Shown: in pieces, positions 32,192 to 41,139 of the stretch
Numbering within the stretch: the first letter of the stretch is position 1
Layout of the letters: every line of letters begins with the position of its first letter
Assembly (NCBI RefSeq): GCF_904528075.1
Contig: NZ_LR882035.1
Span: 1,054,001-1,118,000, forward strand
DNA length: 64,000 nucleotides
Source: Agreia sp. COWG
Lineage (GTDB): Bacteria; Actinomycetota; Actinomycetes; Actinomycetales; Microbacteriaceae
Direction of reading: 5' to 3'
Notes under the pieces: generated by a model
What the model was told of the DNA's origin: nothing
The model's database searches: none
The model's input: only the letters and a program-made list of their open reading frames with translations
Made by a program: the position numbers and the translations under genes

Positions 32192-33664
32192 ATGGCATCC
32201 AGCGCAGCTGCAGGGCAGGCGGACATCGAGGCACAGACCGATAAGAAGCTGAGACGCAAGGTCATCGCCCTCGCGGCGGCCGGCGCCATCGGAGGCTTCC
32301 TGTTCGGTTTCGACTCCTCCGTCGTGAACGGCGCGGTCGATGCCATTCAGGGCACCTTCGGGTTGACGGCGGCCTTCACCGGCTTCGCCGTCGCATCCGC
32401 TCTTCTCGGGTGCGCGGTCGGCGCGTACCTCGCAGGGCGCCTGGCCGATCGACTCGGACGCATCCCCGTGATGCTCATCGGTGCCGTACTGTTCCTCGTC
32501 AGCTCCATCGGCTCCGGTCTGGCCTTCGCCGCCTGGGACCTCACCGTCTGGCGCCTCGTCGGCGGACTCGGCATCGGAATCGCGTCGGTCATCGCCCCCG
32601 CCTACATCTCCGAGATCGCGCCCAAGGCCATCCGGGGGAGCCTCGCCTCTCTGCAGCAGCTGGCCATCACGATCGGTATCTTCACCGCGCTGCTCTCAGA
32701 CGCCCTTCTCGCCAATGTCGCCGGGGGTGCGAGCGAGACGCTGTTCTTCGGCCTCGCAGCCTGGCGCTGGATGTTCCTCGTCTGCGCCGTTCCTGCCATC
32801 ATCTACGGCCTCGTCGCGCTGCGCCTGCCCGAGAGCCCACGCTTTTTGCTGATGACGAACAAGAAGGACAAGGCCACGAAGGTCTTGGCCTCCATCACGC
32901 CGAAGTCTCAGCTCGACAAGGCCGTGGCCGACATCGAGGCCGGCATCCGCGAAGACGCGGCCAACGCCGACAAGGGCTCGCTGCGCGGCAAGCGCTTCGG
33001 TCTTCTTCCCATCGTCTGGGTCGGCATCATCCTGTCGATGCTGCAGCAGCTCGTCGGCATCAACGTGATCTTCTACTACTCCACCACCCTCTGGTCGAGC
33101 GTCGGATTCAAAGAGAGCGACTCGCTCACCATCTCGGTGATCACCTCGGTCACCAACGTGGCCGTGACCTTCGTCGCCATCTTCCTGGTCGACAAGGTCG
33201 GCAGAAGGCCCATCCTGTTGTTCGGCTCCGTCGGCATGGCCGTGGCGCTCGGTTCGATGACGCTGGCGTTCAGCCAGGCACAGCTCGTCGACGGCAAGCC
33301 CAGCCTCGAGGGTGCGTGGGGCATCATCGCCCTCGTCGGGGCGAACCTGTTCGTGGTCGCCTTCGGCGCATCGTGGGGCCCGCTCGTCTGGGTGCTGCTC
33401 GGCGAGATCTTCCCCACGCGCATCCGGGGCCGCGCCCTTGGCGTCGCCGCTGCTGCCCAGTGGCTCACGAACTTCGCGGTCACCATGACGTTCCCGATCA
33501 TCTCGCAAGACGTCTCACTCACGCTCGCGTACGGGCTCTACGCCGCGTTCGCCGCGCTGTCGTTCTTCTTCGTCTTCTTCTTCATCCCCGAGACCAAGGG
33601 CGTTGCACTCGAAGAGACGGGAAGCCTCAGTGTGGTGCGAGGCAAGCGCGGCCTCCGGGTCTAG
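32192..33664 (+). CDS. Sugar porter (MFS), SP family proton symporter
   Basis: 490 residues, twelve predicted helices. Sugar-porter signatures are present: GFLFGFDSSVVNGAV, GRLADRLGRIPVML, PAYISEIAPKAIRGSLASLQ, the substrate-site QQLVGINVIFYYSTTLW, KVGRRPILLFGS and the end signature PETKGVALEE. Such proteins take up xylose, arabinose, glucose, galactose or inositol by proton symport; galactose would fit the nearby galactosidases, but that is only proximity. ATG 32192, AGAGGGAG upstream. A monocistronic insert between the M23 protein and rpsB. Confidence 0.93.
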   Translation: MASSAAAGQADIEAQTDKKLRRKVIALAAAGAIGGFLFGFDSSVVNGAVDAIQGTFGLTAAFTGFAVASALLGCAVGAYLAGRLADRLGRIPVMLIGAVLFLVSSIGSGLAFAAWDLTVWRLVGGLGIGIASVIAPAYISEIAPKAIRGSLASLQQLAITIGIFTALLSDALLANVAGGASETLFFGLAAWRWMFLVCAVPAIIYGLVALRLPESPRFLLMTNKKDKATKVLASITPKSQLDKAVADIEAGIREDAANADKGSLRGKRFGLLPIVWVGIILSMLQQLVGINVIFYYSTTLWSSVGFKESDSLTISVITSVTNVAVTFVAIFLVDKVGRRPILLFGSVGMAVALGSMTLAFSQAQLVDGKPSLEGAWGIIALVGANLFVVAFGASWGPLVWVLLGEIFPTRIRGRALGVAAAAQWLTNFAVTMTFPIISQDVSLTLAYGLYAAFAALSFFFVFFFIPETKGVALEETGSLSVVRGKRGLRV

Positions 33665-33696
33665 CCGGGGTCGGTGGGCGATCCTAGGCTGGGCTC

Positions 33697-34602
33697 ATGC
33701 AACTCGGCCAGTACCCGCCAGCGGATCACGTGCTGGCGCACATCAGTGACACGCACTTCCTCGGCGGTCGGCGCCCCCTCTACGGCAGCATCGATACCGA
33801 CGCCAACCTGAGGCTGGCGCTTGAGTCGCTCGAGGCATCCGGCATTCGCCCCGACGCCTTGCTCTTCACGGGCGACATCGCCGACCTCGGTGAGCCGGAT
33901 GCCTACGGCCGGGTTCGCGCACTCGTCGAGCCCGCGGCGGCCCGCATGGGCAGCGAGGTGCTCTGGGTCATGGGCAACCACGACGACAGGGCTGCGTTCC
34001 GTGTCGGGCTCCTGGGCGATGAGGCGGCAGAGGGCGAACCGGGGGAGCCGCCCATCGACAGGGTCGTCGACCTGGGCGGGCTTCGGGTCATCAGCATCGA
34101 CACGTCGGTGCCCGGCTACCACCACGGCGAGCTCGAGGCGTCACAACTCGGGTGGCTTCGCGAGCAGCTCGATACGCCCGCGCCGCACGGAACCCTGCTC
34201 GCCCTGCACCACCCTCCCGTTCCCAGCCCCGTGGCCTATATGCAGGTGCTCGAGCTGCAGCGCCAAGACGAGCTGGCCGAGATCGTGCGGGGAAGCGACA
34301 TCCGCGCCATCCTCGGCGGGCACCTGCACTACTCGACGCACGGCCTGTTCGCCGGCATTCCCGTAGCCGTCGCGGCCGCCACGTGCTACACCATGGACGT
34401 CTCGGCGCCGGATGCCTCCCTCGTCGGGCGCGACGGCGGCCAGTCCATCACTCTGGTGCACGTCTATGCCGATCAGGTCGTGCACTCGGTCGTTCCGCTC
34501 GGTGACTTTCCCGTGGTCGCGAGCTTCGGAACCGACTTCACCCGGCGGCTCGAGGCCGCCAGCGAGCACGACAAGCGCGAGTACTACGCCAAACAGCAGT
34601 GA
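33697..34602 (+). CDS. Metallophosphoesterase, CpdA (3',5'-cAMP phosphodiesterase)-like
   Basis: 301 residues with the complete calcineurin-like metal set: HISDTHF, FTGDIADLG, VMGNHDDR, LALHHPPVP and LGGHLHYSTHG. This pattern and length match class III cyclic nucleotide phosphodiesterases, although several related proteins hydrolyse other phosphodiesters. The C-terminal 50 residues are hydrophilic and end EHDKREYYAKQQ. ATG 33697. Cyclic-AMP signalling would fit beside carbohydrate genes, but this is inference. Confidence 0.88.
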   Translation: MQLGQYPPADHVLAHISDTHFLGGRRPLYGSIDTDANLRLALESLEASGIRPDALLFTGDIADLGEPDAYGRVRALVEPAAARMGSEVLWVMGNHDDRAAFRVGLLGDEAAEGEPGEPPIDRVVDLGGLRVISIDTSVPGYHHGELEASQLGWLREQLDTPAPHGTLLALHHPPVPSPVAYMQVLELQRQDELAEIVRGSDIRAILGGHLHYSTHGLFAGIPVAVAAATCYTMDVSAPDASLVGRDGGQSITLVHVYADQVVHSVVPLGDFPVVASFGTDFTRRLEAASEHDKREYYAKQQ

Positions 34603-34853
34603 TGATATAGTTCCAGAAGCACCTCGATCCGTCGGGGTGACTACGCGTGCCCGCTGACTTACGTCACGCATCCACTCGGTCCTCCCTTCTCCCTCTCGTT
34701 CATTCGAGAGTGTGTGTCTGGTGGGCGGATGCGGGCAGGGCACCAGGAATCACGGCCAACAGGTCCGCGATAAGAAACCGATTGGCGTTTGCCTGCAAAC
34801 GACAGCTCCTCGACGAGCTGCTTGTAGCCTGCGCTGAAGAACAGGAGACGGCC
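34603..34853 (+). promoter_or_regulatory. rpsB leader region
   Basis: A 251-bp gene-free stretch before rpsB. A TATAGT box sits at 34606-34611, directly after the preceding stop, and could be the -10. A hairpin CAGCTC (34803-34808) / GAGCTG (34815-34820) lies in the last 50 nt, and ACAGGAGACGG provides the ribosome site. It could host S2 autoregulation, but I do not recognise a described leader motif. Confidence 0.4.
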
Positions 34854-35858
34854 ATGGCCGTTGTAACCATCCGCCAGCTGCTCGACAGCGGCGTGCACTT
34901 CGGACACCAGACCCGCCGCTGGAACCCCAAGATGAAGCGATTCATCCTGACGGAGCGCTCCGGCAGCCACATCATCGACCTGCAGCAGTCGTTGGTGCAC
35001 ATCGACAAGACGTACGACTACGTGAAAGAGACCGTCGCCCACGGCGGAACGGTTCTCTTCGTCGGCACCAAGAAGCAGGCTCAGGGCTCCATTGCAGAGC
35101 AGGCGCAGCGCGTCGGCCAGCCCTACGTCAACCAGCGCTGGCTCGGTGGACTCCTCACCAACTTCCAGACGGTCTCCAAGCGCCTCGCGCGCATGAAGGA
35201 GCTGGAAGAGGTCGACTTCGACGACACGACCCGTGGCTACACCAAGAAGGAACTTCTGATTCAGAAGCGCGAGCTGGTGAAGCTGCAGAAGAGCCTCGGC
35301 GGTATCCGCAACCTCACGAAGACGCCGTCGGCGATCTGGATCGTCGACACCAAGAAGGAGCACCTCGCGATCGATGAGGCGCACAAGCTCGGCATCCCCG
35401 TGATCGCCATCCTCGACACGAACTGCGACCCCGACGACGTTCAGTACCCGATCCCGGGCAACGACGACGCGATCCGCTCGGTGGGCCTGCTCACCCGCAT
35501 CATCGCGGACGCCGCGGCCGAGGGCCTCGTGCAGCGCCACGCCAAGCCCGAAGAGAGCGGAAACGTCTCGGCCGTCGAGCCCCTCGCCGAGTGGGAGCGC
35601 GAGCTGCTCCAGGCATCCGAGACCCCCTCGACCGAGGCCGAGAAGGTCGAAGCCGCCAACGGCGACACGACCGCCGTCGCCGAGGCCGTTGCGGCCGAGA
35701 CGCCGACCGAGGAGAACGACGCCGATGCCGTCGTCGCGGAGCACGAAGCCGCTGCTGACGCGACCATCGTTCCCGAGCACGTCGTCGAGTCCGACGCCGC
35801 AACCGAGGCCCGCCTCGAGGCCGAGGCCACCGACGCCGAGAAGACCCCCGCGAAGTAG
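34854..35858 (+). CDS. rpsB: 30S ribosomal protein S2
   Basis: 334 residues from ATG 34854; the frame extends upstream to 34647 without S2 similarity. The core is about 1-235: [53 protein letters not shown] and [14 protein letters not shown]. The remaining ~90 residues are an acidic Ala/Glu/Thr/Asp-rich tail ([20 protein letters not shown]... to ...[13 protein letters not shown]) beyond the usual S2 length of about 230-260, although long tails are seen in actinobacteria. Followed 51 bp later by tsf, the standard pair. Confidence 0.97.
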   Translation: MAVVTIRQLLDSGVHFGHQTRRWNPKMKRFILTERSGSHIIDLQQSLVHIDKTYDYVKETVAHGGTVLFVGTKKQAQGSIAEQAQRVGQPYVNQRWLGGLLTNFQTVSKRLARMKELEEVDFDDTTRGYTKKELLIQKRELVKLQKSLGGIRNLTKTPSAIWIVDTKKEHLAIDEAHKLGIPVIAILDTNCDPDDVQYPIPGNDDAIRSVGLLTRIIADAAAEGLVQRHAKPEESGNVSAVEPLAEWERELLQASETPSTEAEKVEAANGDTTAVAEAVAAETPTEENDADAVVAEHEAAADATIVPEHVVESDAATEARLEAEATDAEKTPAK

Positions 35859-35909
35859 TTCGCCTCTTTCTCGATATCTCACCTCTTTAGTCAAGTAAGG
35901 AAGAAAACC

Positions 35910-36737
35910 ATGGCAGATTTCAGCCTGGCTGACCTCAAGACCCTGCGCGAGCGCCTCGGCACCGGCATGGTCGACAGCAAGAATGCCCTCGTCGAGGCTG
36001 GCGGAGACCTGGAGAAGGCGACGGAGATCCTTCGCCTCAAGGGTGCCAAGTCGAACGCCAAGCGCGCCGACCGTTCCACCAGCGAGGGCCTCGTCGCGGC
36101 CAAGGAGAGCGGCAACACCGCGACCCTGATCGAGCTCGCGAGCGAGACCGACTTCGTGGCGAAGAACGACAAGTTCGTCGCCCTGGCCGACGCCGTGCTC
36201 GATGCGGCCGTCGCTGCTGGTGCCACGTCGGTGGAGGAGGCCCTCGCGGCTCCCGCCGCGGGCGGAACCGTCGCAGACCTCGTCAACAACGAGGCAGCGA
36301 TCCTGGGCGAGAAGCTCGAGCTTCGCCGCCTGGCCGTCGTCACGGGTGACGCATTCGCCATCTACCTGCACAAGACCTCGAAGGATCTGCCCCCGCAGGT
36401 CGGCGTGGTCGTGGGCTACACGGGTGCGGATGCCGACACGGCTCGCTCCATCGCCCAGCACATCTCGTTCGCCAACCCGGAGTACCTCGCCCGCGAGGAC
36501 GTTCCGACCGAGGCCGTCGAGAACGAGCGTCGCATCGTCGAGGAGATCTCGCGCGGCGAGGGCAAGCCTGAGGCCGCCCTGCCGAAGATCATCGAGGGTC
36601 GCCTCGGCGCGTTCTACAAGCAGGTCGCCCTGCTCGAGCAGGACTACGCGAAGGACAACAAGCAGCAGGTCAAGAAGGTGCTCGCCGATGCCGGCCTCAC
36701 CGTCTCCGGCTTCGCCCGCTTCAAGGTCGGCGCCTAG
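35910..36737 (+). CDS. tsf: Elongation factor Ts
   Basis: Nucleotide-exchange factor for EF-Tu. 275 residues. The N-terminal UBA-like domain DLKTLRERLGTGMVDSKNAL includes the TGMVDSK-type signature, and the core ATLIELASETDFVAKNDKF contains the TDFVA motif that contacts EF-Tu. AAGGAAG precedes ATG 35910. A strong hairpin terminator follows at 36757-36791, so the rpsB-tsf unit ends here. Confidence 0.97.
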   Translation: MADFSLADLKTLRERLGTGMVDSKNALVEAGGDLEKATEILRLKGAKSNAKRADRSTSEGLVAAKESGNTATLIELASETDFVAKNDKFVALADAVLDAAVAAGATSVEEALAAPAAGGTVADLVNNEAAILGEKLELRRLAVVTGDAFAIYLHKTSKDLPPQVGVVVGYTGADADTARSIAQHISFANPEYLAREDVPTEAVENERRIVEEISRGEGKPEAALPKIIEGRLGAFYKQVALLEQDYAKDNKQQVKKVLADAGLTVSGFARFKVGA

Positions 36738-36756
36738 CTCTCACCGCCGTTCATCT

Positions 36757-36791
36757 CGAAGGCCCATCCCGTTTCGCGGGGTGGGCCTTCG
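36757..36791 (+). terminator. Rho-independent-type hairpin after tsf
   Basis: 15-bp arms CGAAGGCCCATCCCG (36757-36771) and CGGGGTGGGCCTTCG (36777-36791) around a TTTCG loop, with a single T-G wobble. A short GTGTTAAG follows instead of a T-run. Confidence 0.8.
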
Positions 36792-36855
36792 GTGTTAAGT
36801 AGGATCGGTTAGAACCGCGCACCACTGCGGTCACCACACCCCGGAGGATACGCCT

Positions 36856-38130
36856 GTGACGACGAGCATTCAGCCCGCCAGGCACGCCCACAGTCCGAAT
36901 CGACGGCCGTGGTCGCGAGTGCTCTCGCTTGTGGGGATTGTCGCCGCCGTAGCGGTCGTCAGCGCCGGCGGCATTGCCGCGGTCGGTGCGTGGACCTTGG
37001 CATCCAAGGTCGAGGCGAACGCCGTCGACATTCACCCGGAACTGACCGAAGAGCAGTCTGCTCCCGGCATCGGCGCCCTTGAGGGCGGGTTCAACGTGCT
37101 CATCGTGGCGGCCGACAACGACGCAAACCAGAGCCAGGCCCTGTACGGCGAGCGCGACGGCGCGACGCTCAACGATGTGAACATGCTGCTGCACGTCTCG
37201 CAGGATCACAAGACCGCGGTGGCCGTGAGCTTTCCCCGTGACCTGGTCATCGCGCATCCGGAATGCGAGAAGGGCGACGCCATGAGGGCGGCACCCATCA
37301 ACGAGGCGTGGGGCAGAGGAGGCCTGGCGTGCGTCGTGGCGACGGTCACCAACCTCACCGGTCTCGACATCCAGTACGCCGTCTCGATGACCTTCGACGC
37401 CGTGATCGCCCTGACCGACTCGATCGGGGGCGTGCCGATCTGCCTGACCGGTCGCGTCACAGACGACAACGTCGTCTATCCCGACGAGAACGGCGTTCTG
37501 CAGCATCTGGATCTCCCCGCCGGCGTCACGGAGGTTCAGGGGGGACTCGCCGCCGGCTTCCTCAGGTCGAGGCACGGAGTGGGCGATGGTGGCGACCTCA
37601 GTCGTATTTCCTCGCAGCAGCAGTACCTCTCCTCGCTCGTCCGCAAGTTGAAGAGCAACGACACCCTGGGCGACTTCGGCAAGTTGTATTCGCTGGCCAA
37701 CGTGGTGGCCAACCCCGAGTACTTCACGCTCTCGACCTCGCTCAGCAAGGTCGACACCATGATCTCCATGGCCCAGGCGATGCGCACCATCGATCTCAAC
37801 AACATCACGTTCGTGCAGTATCCGGGCACCACCGGTAATCCCGATTTTCCCGGCAAAGTGATGCCGACCCGGGATGCCGCTGATGCTCTGTTCGAGCTGA
37901 TCAAAGCAGACCAGCCCTTCACCCTGGGGGAGGACTCGCAGCCGATCGGCACGACCACCGAGCCGACGGCCCCTGCCGCGCCGGAGGCCCCCGTCGACCC
38001 GGCGGTTCCGGCAGACCCCGCCACGCCGACGGAGCCCTCGACGCCACAGGTCGCGGGGCCACCCGTTCTCGACGGCGTGACGGGATCGACGGCGCAGCAG
38101 GAGACGTGCGCGATTCCGAACACGGACTGA
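36856..38130 (+). CDS. LytR-CpsA-Psr (LCP) family cell-wall polymer ligase
   Basis: 424 residues from GTG 36856, with GGAGG 9 nt upstream. Short cytoplasmic N-terminus, one helix (about 23-48, RVLSLVGIVAAVAVVSAGGI...), then the extracellular LCP domain: DGATLNDVNMLLHVSQDHKT, VSFPRDLVI with the pyrophosphate-binding Arg, and FLRSRHGVGDGGDLSRISSQ. A Pro/Ala/Thr-rich tail with DPAVPADPATPTEP leads to a C-terminal cysteine segment. LCP proteins attach teichoic or arabinogalactan-like polymers to peptidoglycan. Its place between tsf and pyrH, which are usually adjacent, is noteworthy. Confidence 0.92.
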   Translation: MTTSIQPARHAHSPNRRPWSRVLSLVGIVAAVAVVSAGGIAAVGAWTLASKVEANAVDIHPELTEEQSAPGIGALEGGFNVLIVAADNDANQSQALYGERDGATLNDVNMLLHVSQDHKTAVAVSFPRDLVIAHPECEKGDAMRAAPINEAWGRGGLACVVATVTNLTGLDIQYAVSMTFDAVIALTDSIGGVPICLTGRVTDDNVVYPDENGVLQHLDLPAGVTEVQGGLAAGFLRSRHGVGDGGDLSRISSQQQYLSSLVRKLKSNDTLGDFGKLYSLANVVANPEYFTLSTSLSKVDTMISMAQAMRTIDLNNITFVQYPGTTGNPDFPGKVMPTRDAADALFELIKADQPFTLGEDSQPIGTTTEPTAPAAPEAPVDPAVPADPATPTEPSTPQVAGPPVLDGVTGSTAQQETCAIPNTD

Positions 38131-38186
38131 CCGGCGTGAAGCGACCCCCTAAAATTGGGAGGACGTGATCGAAGGGATCCCCACAC

Positions 38187-38912
38187 ATGACATCACCCGA
38201 TGGCCGACGCAGAGTACTTTTGAAACTGTCGGGTGAGGCCTTCGGTGCCGGATCCCTGGGCGTCAATCCTGACGTCGTGAGCGAGTTGGCTCGCGAGATC
38301 GCGGCCGCCGCCAAGCAGGTCGAGATCGCGATCGTGGTCGGCGGAGGCAACTTCTTCCGCGGCGCTGAGCTGTCGCAGCGCGGCATGGACCGGGGTCGTG
38401 CCGACTACATGGGTATGCTCGGCACCGTCATGAACGCCCTGGCACTCCAGGACTTCTTGGAGCAGGCCGGTGCCGCGACACGCGTGCAGTCGGCGATCTC
38501 CATGACCCAGGTGGCGGAGCCCTACATTCCCCGCCGCGCGGAGCGACACCTCGAGAAGGGCCGCGTCGTCATCTTCGGCGCCGGTGCAGGCCTTCCCTAT
38601 TTCTCCACCGACACGGTCGCGGCGCAGCGTGCTCTCGAGATCGGTGCCGACGTCGTACTCGTGGCCAAGAACGGTGTCGACGGGGTCTACGATTCTGATC
38701 CGCGCACCAATCCCGACGCGAAGAAGATCGACAGGCTCACCTATCTCGATGCCCTGCAGCGCGAGTTGAAGGTCGTCGACTCGACCGCCTTCAGTCTCTG
38801 CATGGACAACCGCATGCCCATGATGGTCTTCGGTATGGAGCCCCAGGGCAATGTCACCAGGGCCATCCTCGGTGAGCGTATCGGCACGCTGGTCAGCACG
38901 TCGCACGACTGA
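38187..38912 (+). CDS. pyrH: UMP kinase
   Basis: Hexameric kinase converting UMP to UDP in pyrimidine nucleotide synthesis. 241 residues, family length. Seen: [14 protein letters not shown] phosphate loop, [51 protein letters not shown] and [17 protein letters not shown] 38187. frr follows 49 bp later, the standard order. Confident. Confidence 0.97.
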   Translation: MTSPDGRRRVLLKLSGEAFGAGSLGVNPDVVSELAREIAAAAKQVEIAIVVGGGNFFRGAELSQRGMDRGRADYMGMLGTVMNALALQDFLEQAGAATRVQSAISMTQVAEPYIPRRAERHLEKGRVVIFGAGAGLPYFSTDTVAAQRALEIGADVVLVAKNGVDGVYDSDPRTNPDAKKIDRLTYLDALQRELKVVDSTAFSLCMDNRMPMMVFGMEPQGNVTRAILGERIGTLVSTSHD

Positions 38913-38961
38913 GCTTTTTTCGCCACCTAAACTGAACCCGAACCAAATAGAAGGAGTTGCC

Positions 38962-39513
38962 GTGATCGCGGATGTACTGGCCGGCGCTACAGAGCGCATG
39001 AAGAAGGCCGTCGAGAACACGAAGGAAGACTTCTCTTCCATTCGCACGGGTCGTGCCAATCCTGGCCTGTTCCAGAAGATCCTCGTCGACTACTACGGCA
39101 CCCCTACGCCGCTGAGCCAGCTGGCCGGCCTGCAGAACCCCGAGGCCCGCACCATGCTCATCACGCCCTATGACAAGGGTGCGCTGCGTGACATCGAGTC
39201 GGCCATCCGAGACATGCCGAACCTCGGCGCCAACCCCTCGAATGACGGAAACGTCATCCGCGTCACGCTGCCGGAGCTCACCGAGGAGCGCCGCAAAGAA
39301 TACGTGAAGATCGTTCGTACGAAGGCCGAAGACGGCAAGGTGTCGCTGCGCAACATCCGCCGCAAGGCCAAAGACGAGCTCGACGGTCTGAAAGAGGTCG
39401 GCGACGACGAGATCGCCCGCGCCGAGAAGGAGCTGGAGCAGATCACCAAGTCGCACGTCGACGGTATCGACGACGCCCTGAAGCGCAAGGAAGCCGAACT
39501 CCTCGAGATCTAG
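38962..39513 (+). CDS. frr: Ribosome recycling factor
   Basis: Splits post-termination ribosomes together with EF-G. 183 residues from GTG 38962, with AAGGAG 5 nt upstream; the frame continues to 38851, but that part overlaps pyrH. Seen: [55 protein letters not shown] and [15 protein letters not shown]. The next gene, cdsA, starts 12 bp later, so pyrH-frr-cdsA is likely one transcript. Confidence 0.97.
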   Translation: MIADVLAGATERMKKAVENTKEDFSSIRTGRANPGLFQKILVDYYGTPTPLSQLAGLQNPEARTMLITPYDKGALRDIESAIRDMPNLGANPSNDGNVIRVTLPELTEERRKEYVKIVRTKAEDGKVSLRNIRRKAKDELDGLKEVGDDEIARAEKELEQITKSHVDGIDDALKRKEAELLEI

Positions 39514-39525
39514 GCTCGACCCACC

Positions 39526-40488
39526 ATGACGAACGATCCCGAAGTGCCCACCGGCACGCCAGAACAGGCGCGTAAGCACCCGGGGATGACGCGCGCCGAG
39601 TTCGAGGCCAAGGTGCGGGAGCGCCGCGATCAGTTCGACAGAGCGAACGACAAGATCACAGCGCGAAGCGGGCGAAACCTCGTGAGCGCGGTCGGCATCG
39701 GCCTGGGCCTCGGGCTCGTGATGATCTTCAGCCTGCTTTTCATCAAGGACATCTTCGTGGTGTTCGCGGTCGTGCTTCTGGCATTCACCTCGTTCGAGCT
39801 CGCGACGGCGCTCCGTCACGCCGGGCGCGATATCCCCCGGGTTCCGAGCGTCATCTCGACGGTCGTGGTCGTGGTCGTCTCGTTCTACTTCGGCGCGGAA
39901 TGGCAGTGGATCGCGACCATCTGCGGCATCCTGCTCGTGGTGCTCTGGCGACTGGCAGAGCTCGCATCACCGCGCCACAGGGCGTCGATGCGCAGCGTTG
40001 CGCTCGACATGTCGGGAGGCGTGTTCGTTCAGGTCTACGTGACGTTCCTCGGAAGCATCGCGGCTCTTCTTCTGCGTTACGACAACGGCCAATGGTGGGT
40101 CATGTCGTTCCTCATCATCGTGGTGTCGGTCGACGTCGGCGCGTACGCCACGGGGCTGAACTTCGGCAAGCATCCGATGGCCCCGACAATCAGCCCGAAG
40201 AAGACCTGGGAGGGCTTCGCCGGGTCATGGATCTTCGGCGTCGCCGCGAGCGTGCTGCTCAGCCTGTTCCTGCTCGACAGGCCGTGGTGGTTCGGGCTCA
40301 TTCTCGGCACCGTGCTCGTGTTCACTGCGACAGCCGGCGATCTCAGCGAATCGTTGCTCAAGCGCGACCTGGGAATCAAGGACATGAGCACCTGGCTACC
40401 GGGCCACGGCGGCTTCCTCGACAGGCTCGATTCCATCCTCCCGTCGGCGGCCGCGGCCTACGTGCTCTTCATCGTCTTCGCGCATTAG
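39526..40488 (+). CDS. cdsA: Phosphatidate cytidylyltransferase
   Basis: Makes CDP-diacylglycerol for phospholipid synthesis. 320 residues, multiple membrane helices. A hydrophilic N-terminus (residues 1-50, PGMTRAEFEAKVRERRDQFD) precedes them, longer than in E. coli. The C-terminal signature is SLLKRDLGIKDMSTWLPGHG followed by GFLDRLDSI, the classic CDP-DAG synthase pattern; NFGKHPMAPTISPKKTWEGF is also typical. ATG 39526 in the pyrH-frr-cdsA order. Confidence 0.96.
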   Translation: MTNDPEVPTGTPEQARKHPGMTRAEFEAKVRERRDQFDRANDKITARSGRNLVSAVGIGLGLGLVMIFSLLFIKDIFVVFAVVLLAFTSFELATALRHAGRDIPRVPSVISTVVVVVVSFYFGAEWQWIATICGILLVVLWRLAELASPRHRASMRSVALDMSGGVFVQVYVTFLGSIAALLLRYDNGQWWVMSFLIIVVSVDVGAYATGLNFGKHPMAPTISPKKTWEGFAGSWIFGVAASVLLSLFLLDRPWWFGLILGTVLVFTATAGDLSESLLKRDLGIKDMSTWLPGHGGFLDRLDSILPSAAAAYVLFIVFAH

Positions 40489-40531
40489 CGCGCTGGCACA
40501 TCCCCAGACTCGTTTTGGCAGAATGGACCCC

Positions 40532-41086
40532 GTGAGCCAGACCTTCCCGCATTCTCGATCCTCCCGGCCCGGCTACAAGGTCGACGAGGTCGAGAAGTTT
40601 CTCGCTGCCGCGCGCATCGCTTACAGCGCCGAGCCAGGAGACACGGGAACCGTCGTGACGGCCGAGACCATCCGGCACACGGCTTTCGGGCTGGAGAGGG
40701 GCGGCTATTCCACCTTGGCCGTCGATGCCGCTCTCGAGCGGCTGGAGGAGGCCTTTGCCGCGCGTGAACGGGATCGACTGGCCGGCGCGAAGGGTGACGA
40801 GGCATGGTTTGCCGAGGCACGCGATCGGGCCCGCGAGATTCTCGCCAGGCTCGAGCGGCCGGATGGGCACAAGTTCGCCGGCAGCGGCCTCTTCACGCAG
40901 GGTTACGACAAGCGCGACGTGGACGCGTTCGCCGAGAGGTTGATCTCCTATTTCAGGGAGGGCTCTCCGGTCTCGGTCGATGACGTGCGCCAGGTGGCGT
41001 TTCGCTCTCGAACGCGCGGATACTCGGAGGCACAGGTCGATCTGCTGCTCGATGCCGTTGTCGACGTCATGCTGGCGGTGCGCTGA
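40532..41086 (+). CDS. Two-repeat DivIVA-domain protein
   Basis: 184 residues from GTG 40532; ATG 40523 is possible. CAGAAT (40519-40524) looks like a -10 whose transcript would start about at the GTG, i.e. leaderless. The protein is two copies of one module of about 60 residues: GYKVDEVEKFLAAARIAYSA ... IRHTAFGLERGGYSTLAVDA (about 14-73) and GYDKRDVDAFAERLISYFRE ... VRQVAFRSRTRGYSEAQVDL (about 124-182). Each has GY-x-VD-x-F and a later RGY-x-x-x-VD. These resemble the short DivIVA-type repeats of actinobacterial growth proteins. No long coiled coil. Role in polar growth or division is inferred. Confidence 0.7.
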   Translation: MSQTFPHSRSSRPGYKVDEVEKFLAAARIAYSAEPGDTGTVVTAETIRHTAFGLERGGYSTLAVDAALERLEEAFAARERDRLAGAKGDEAWFAEARDRAREILARLERPDGHKFAGSGLFTQGYDKRDVDAFAERLISYFREGSPVSVDDVRQVAFRSRTRGYSEAQVDLLLDAVVDVMLAVR

Positions 41087-41139
41087 GAACGATCGCTGTA
41101 TGAGCAATTTCATCGGAAGTTCGGTAGTGTCGAACAATC

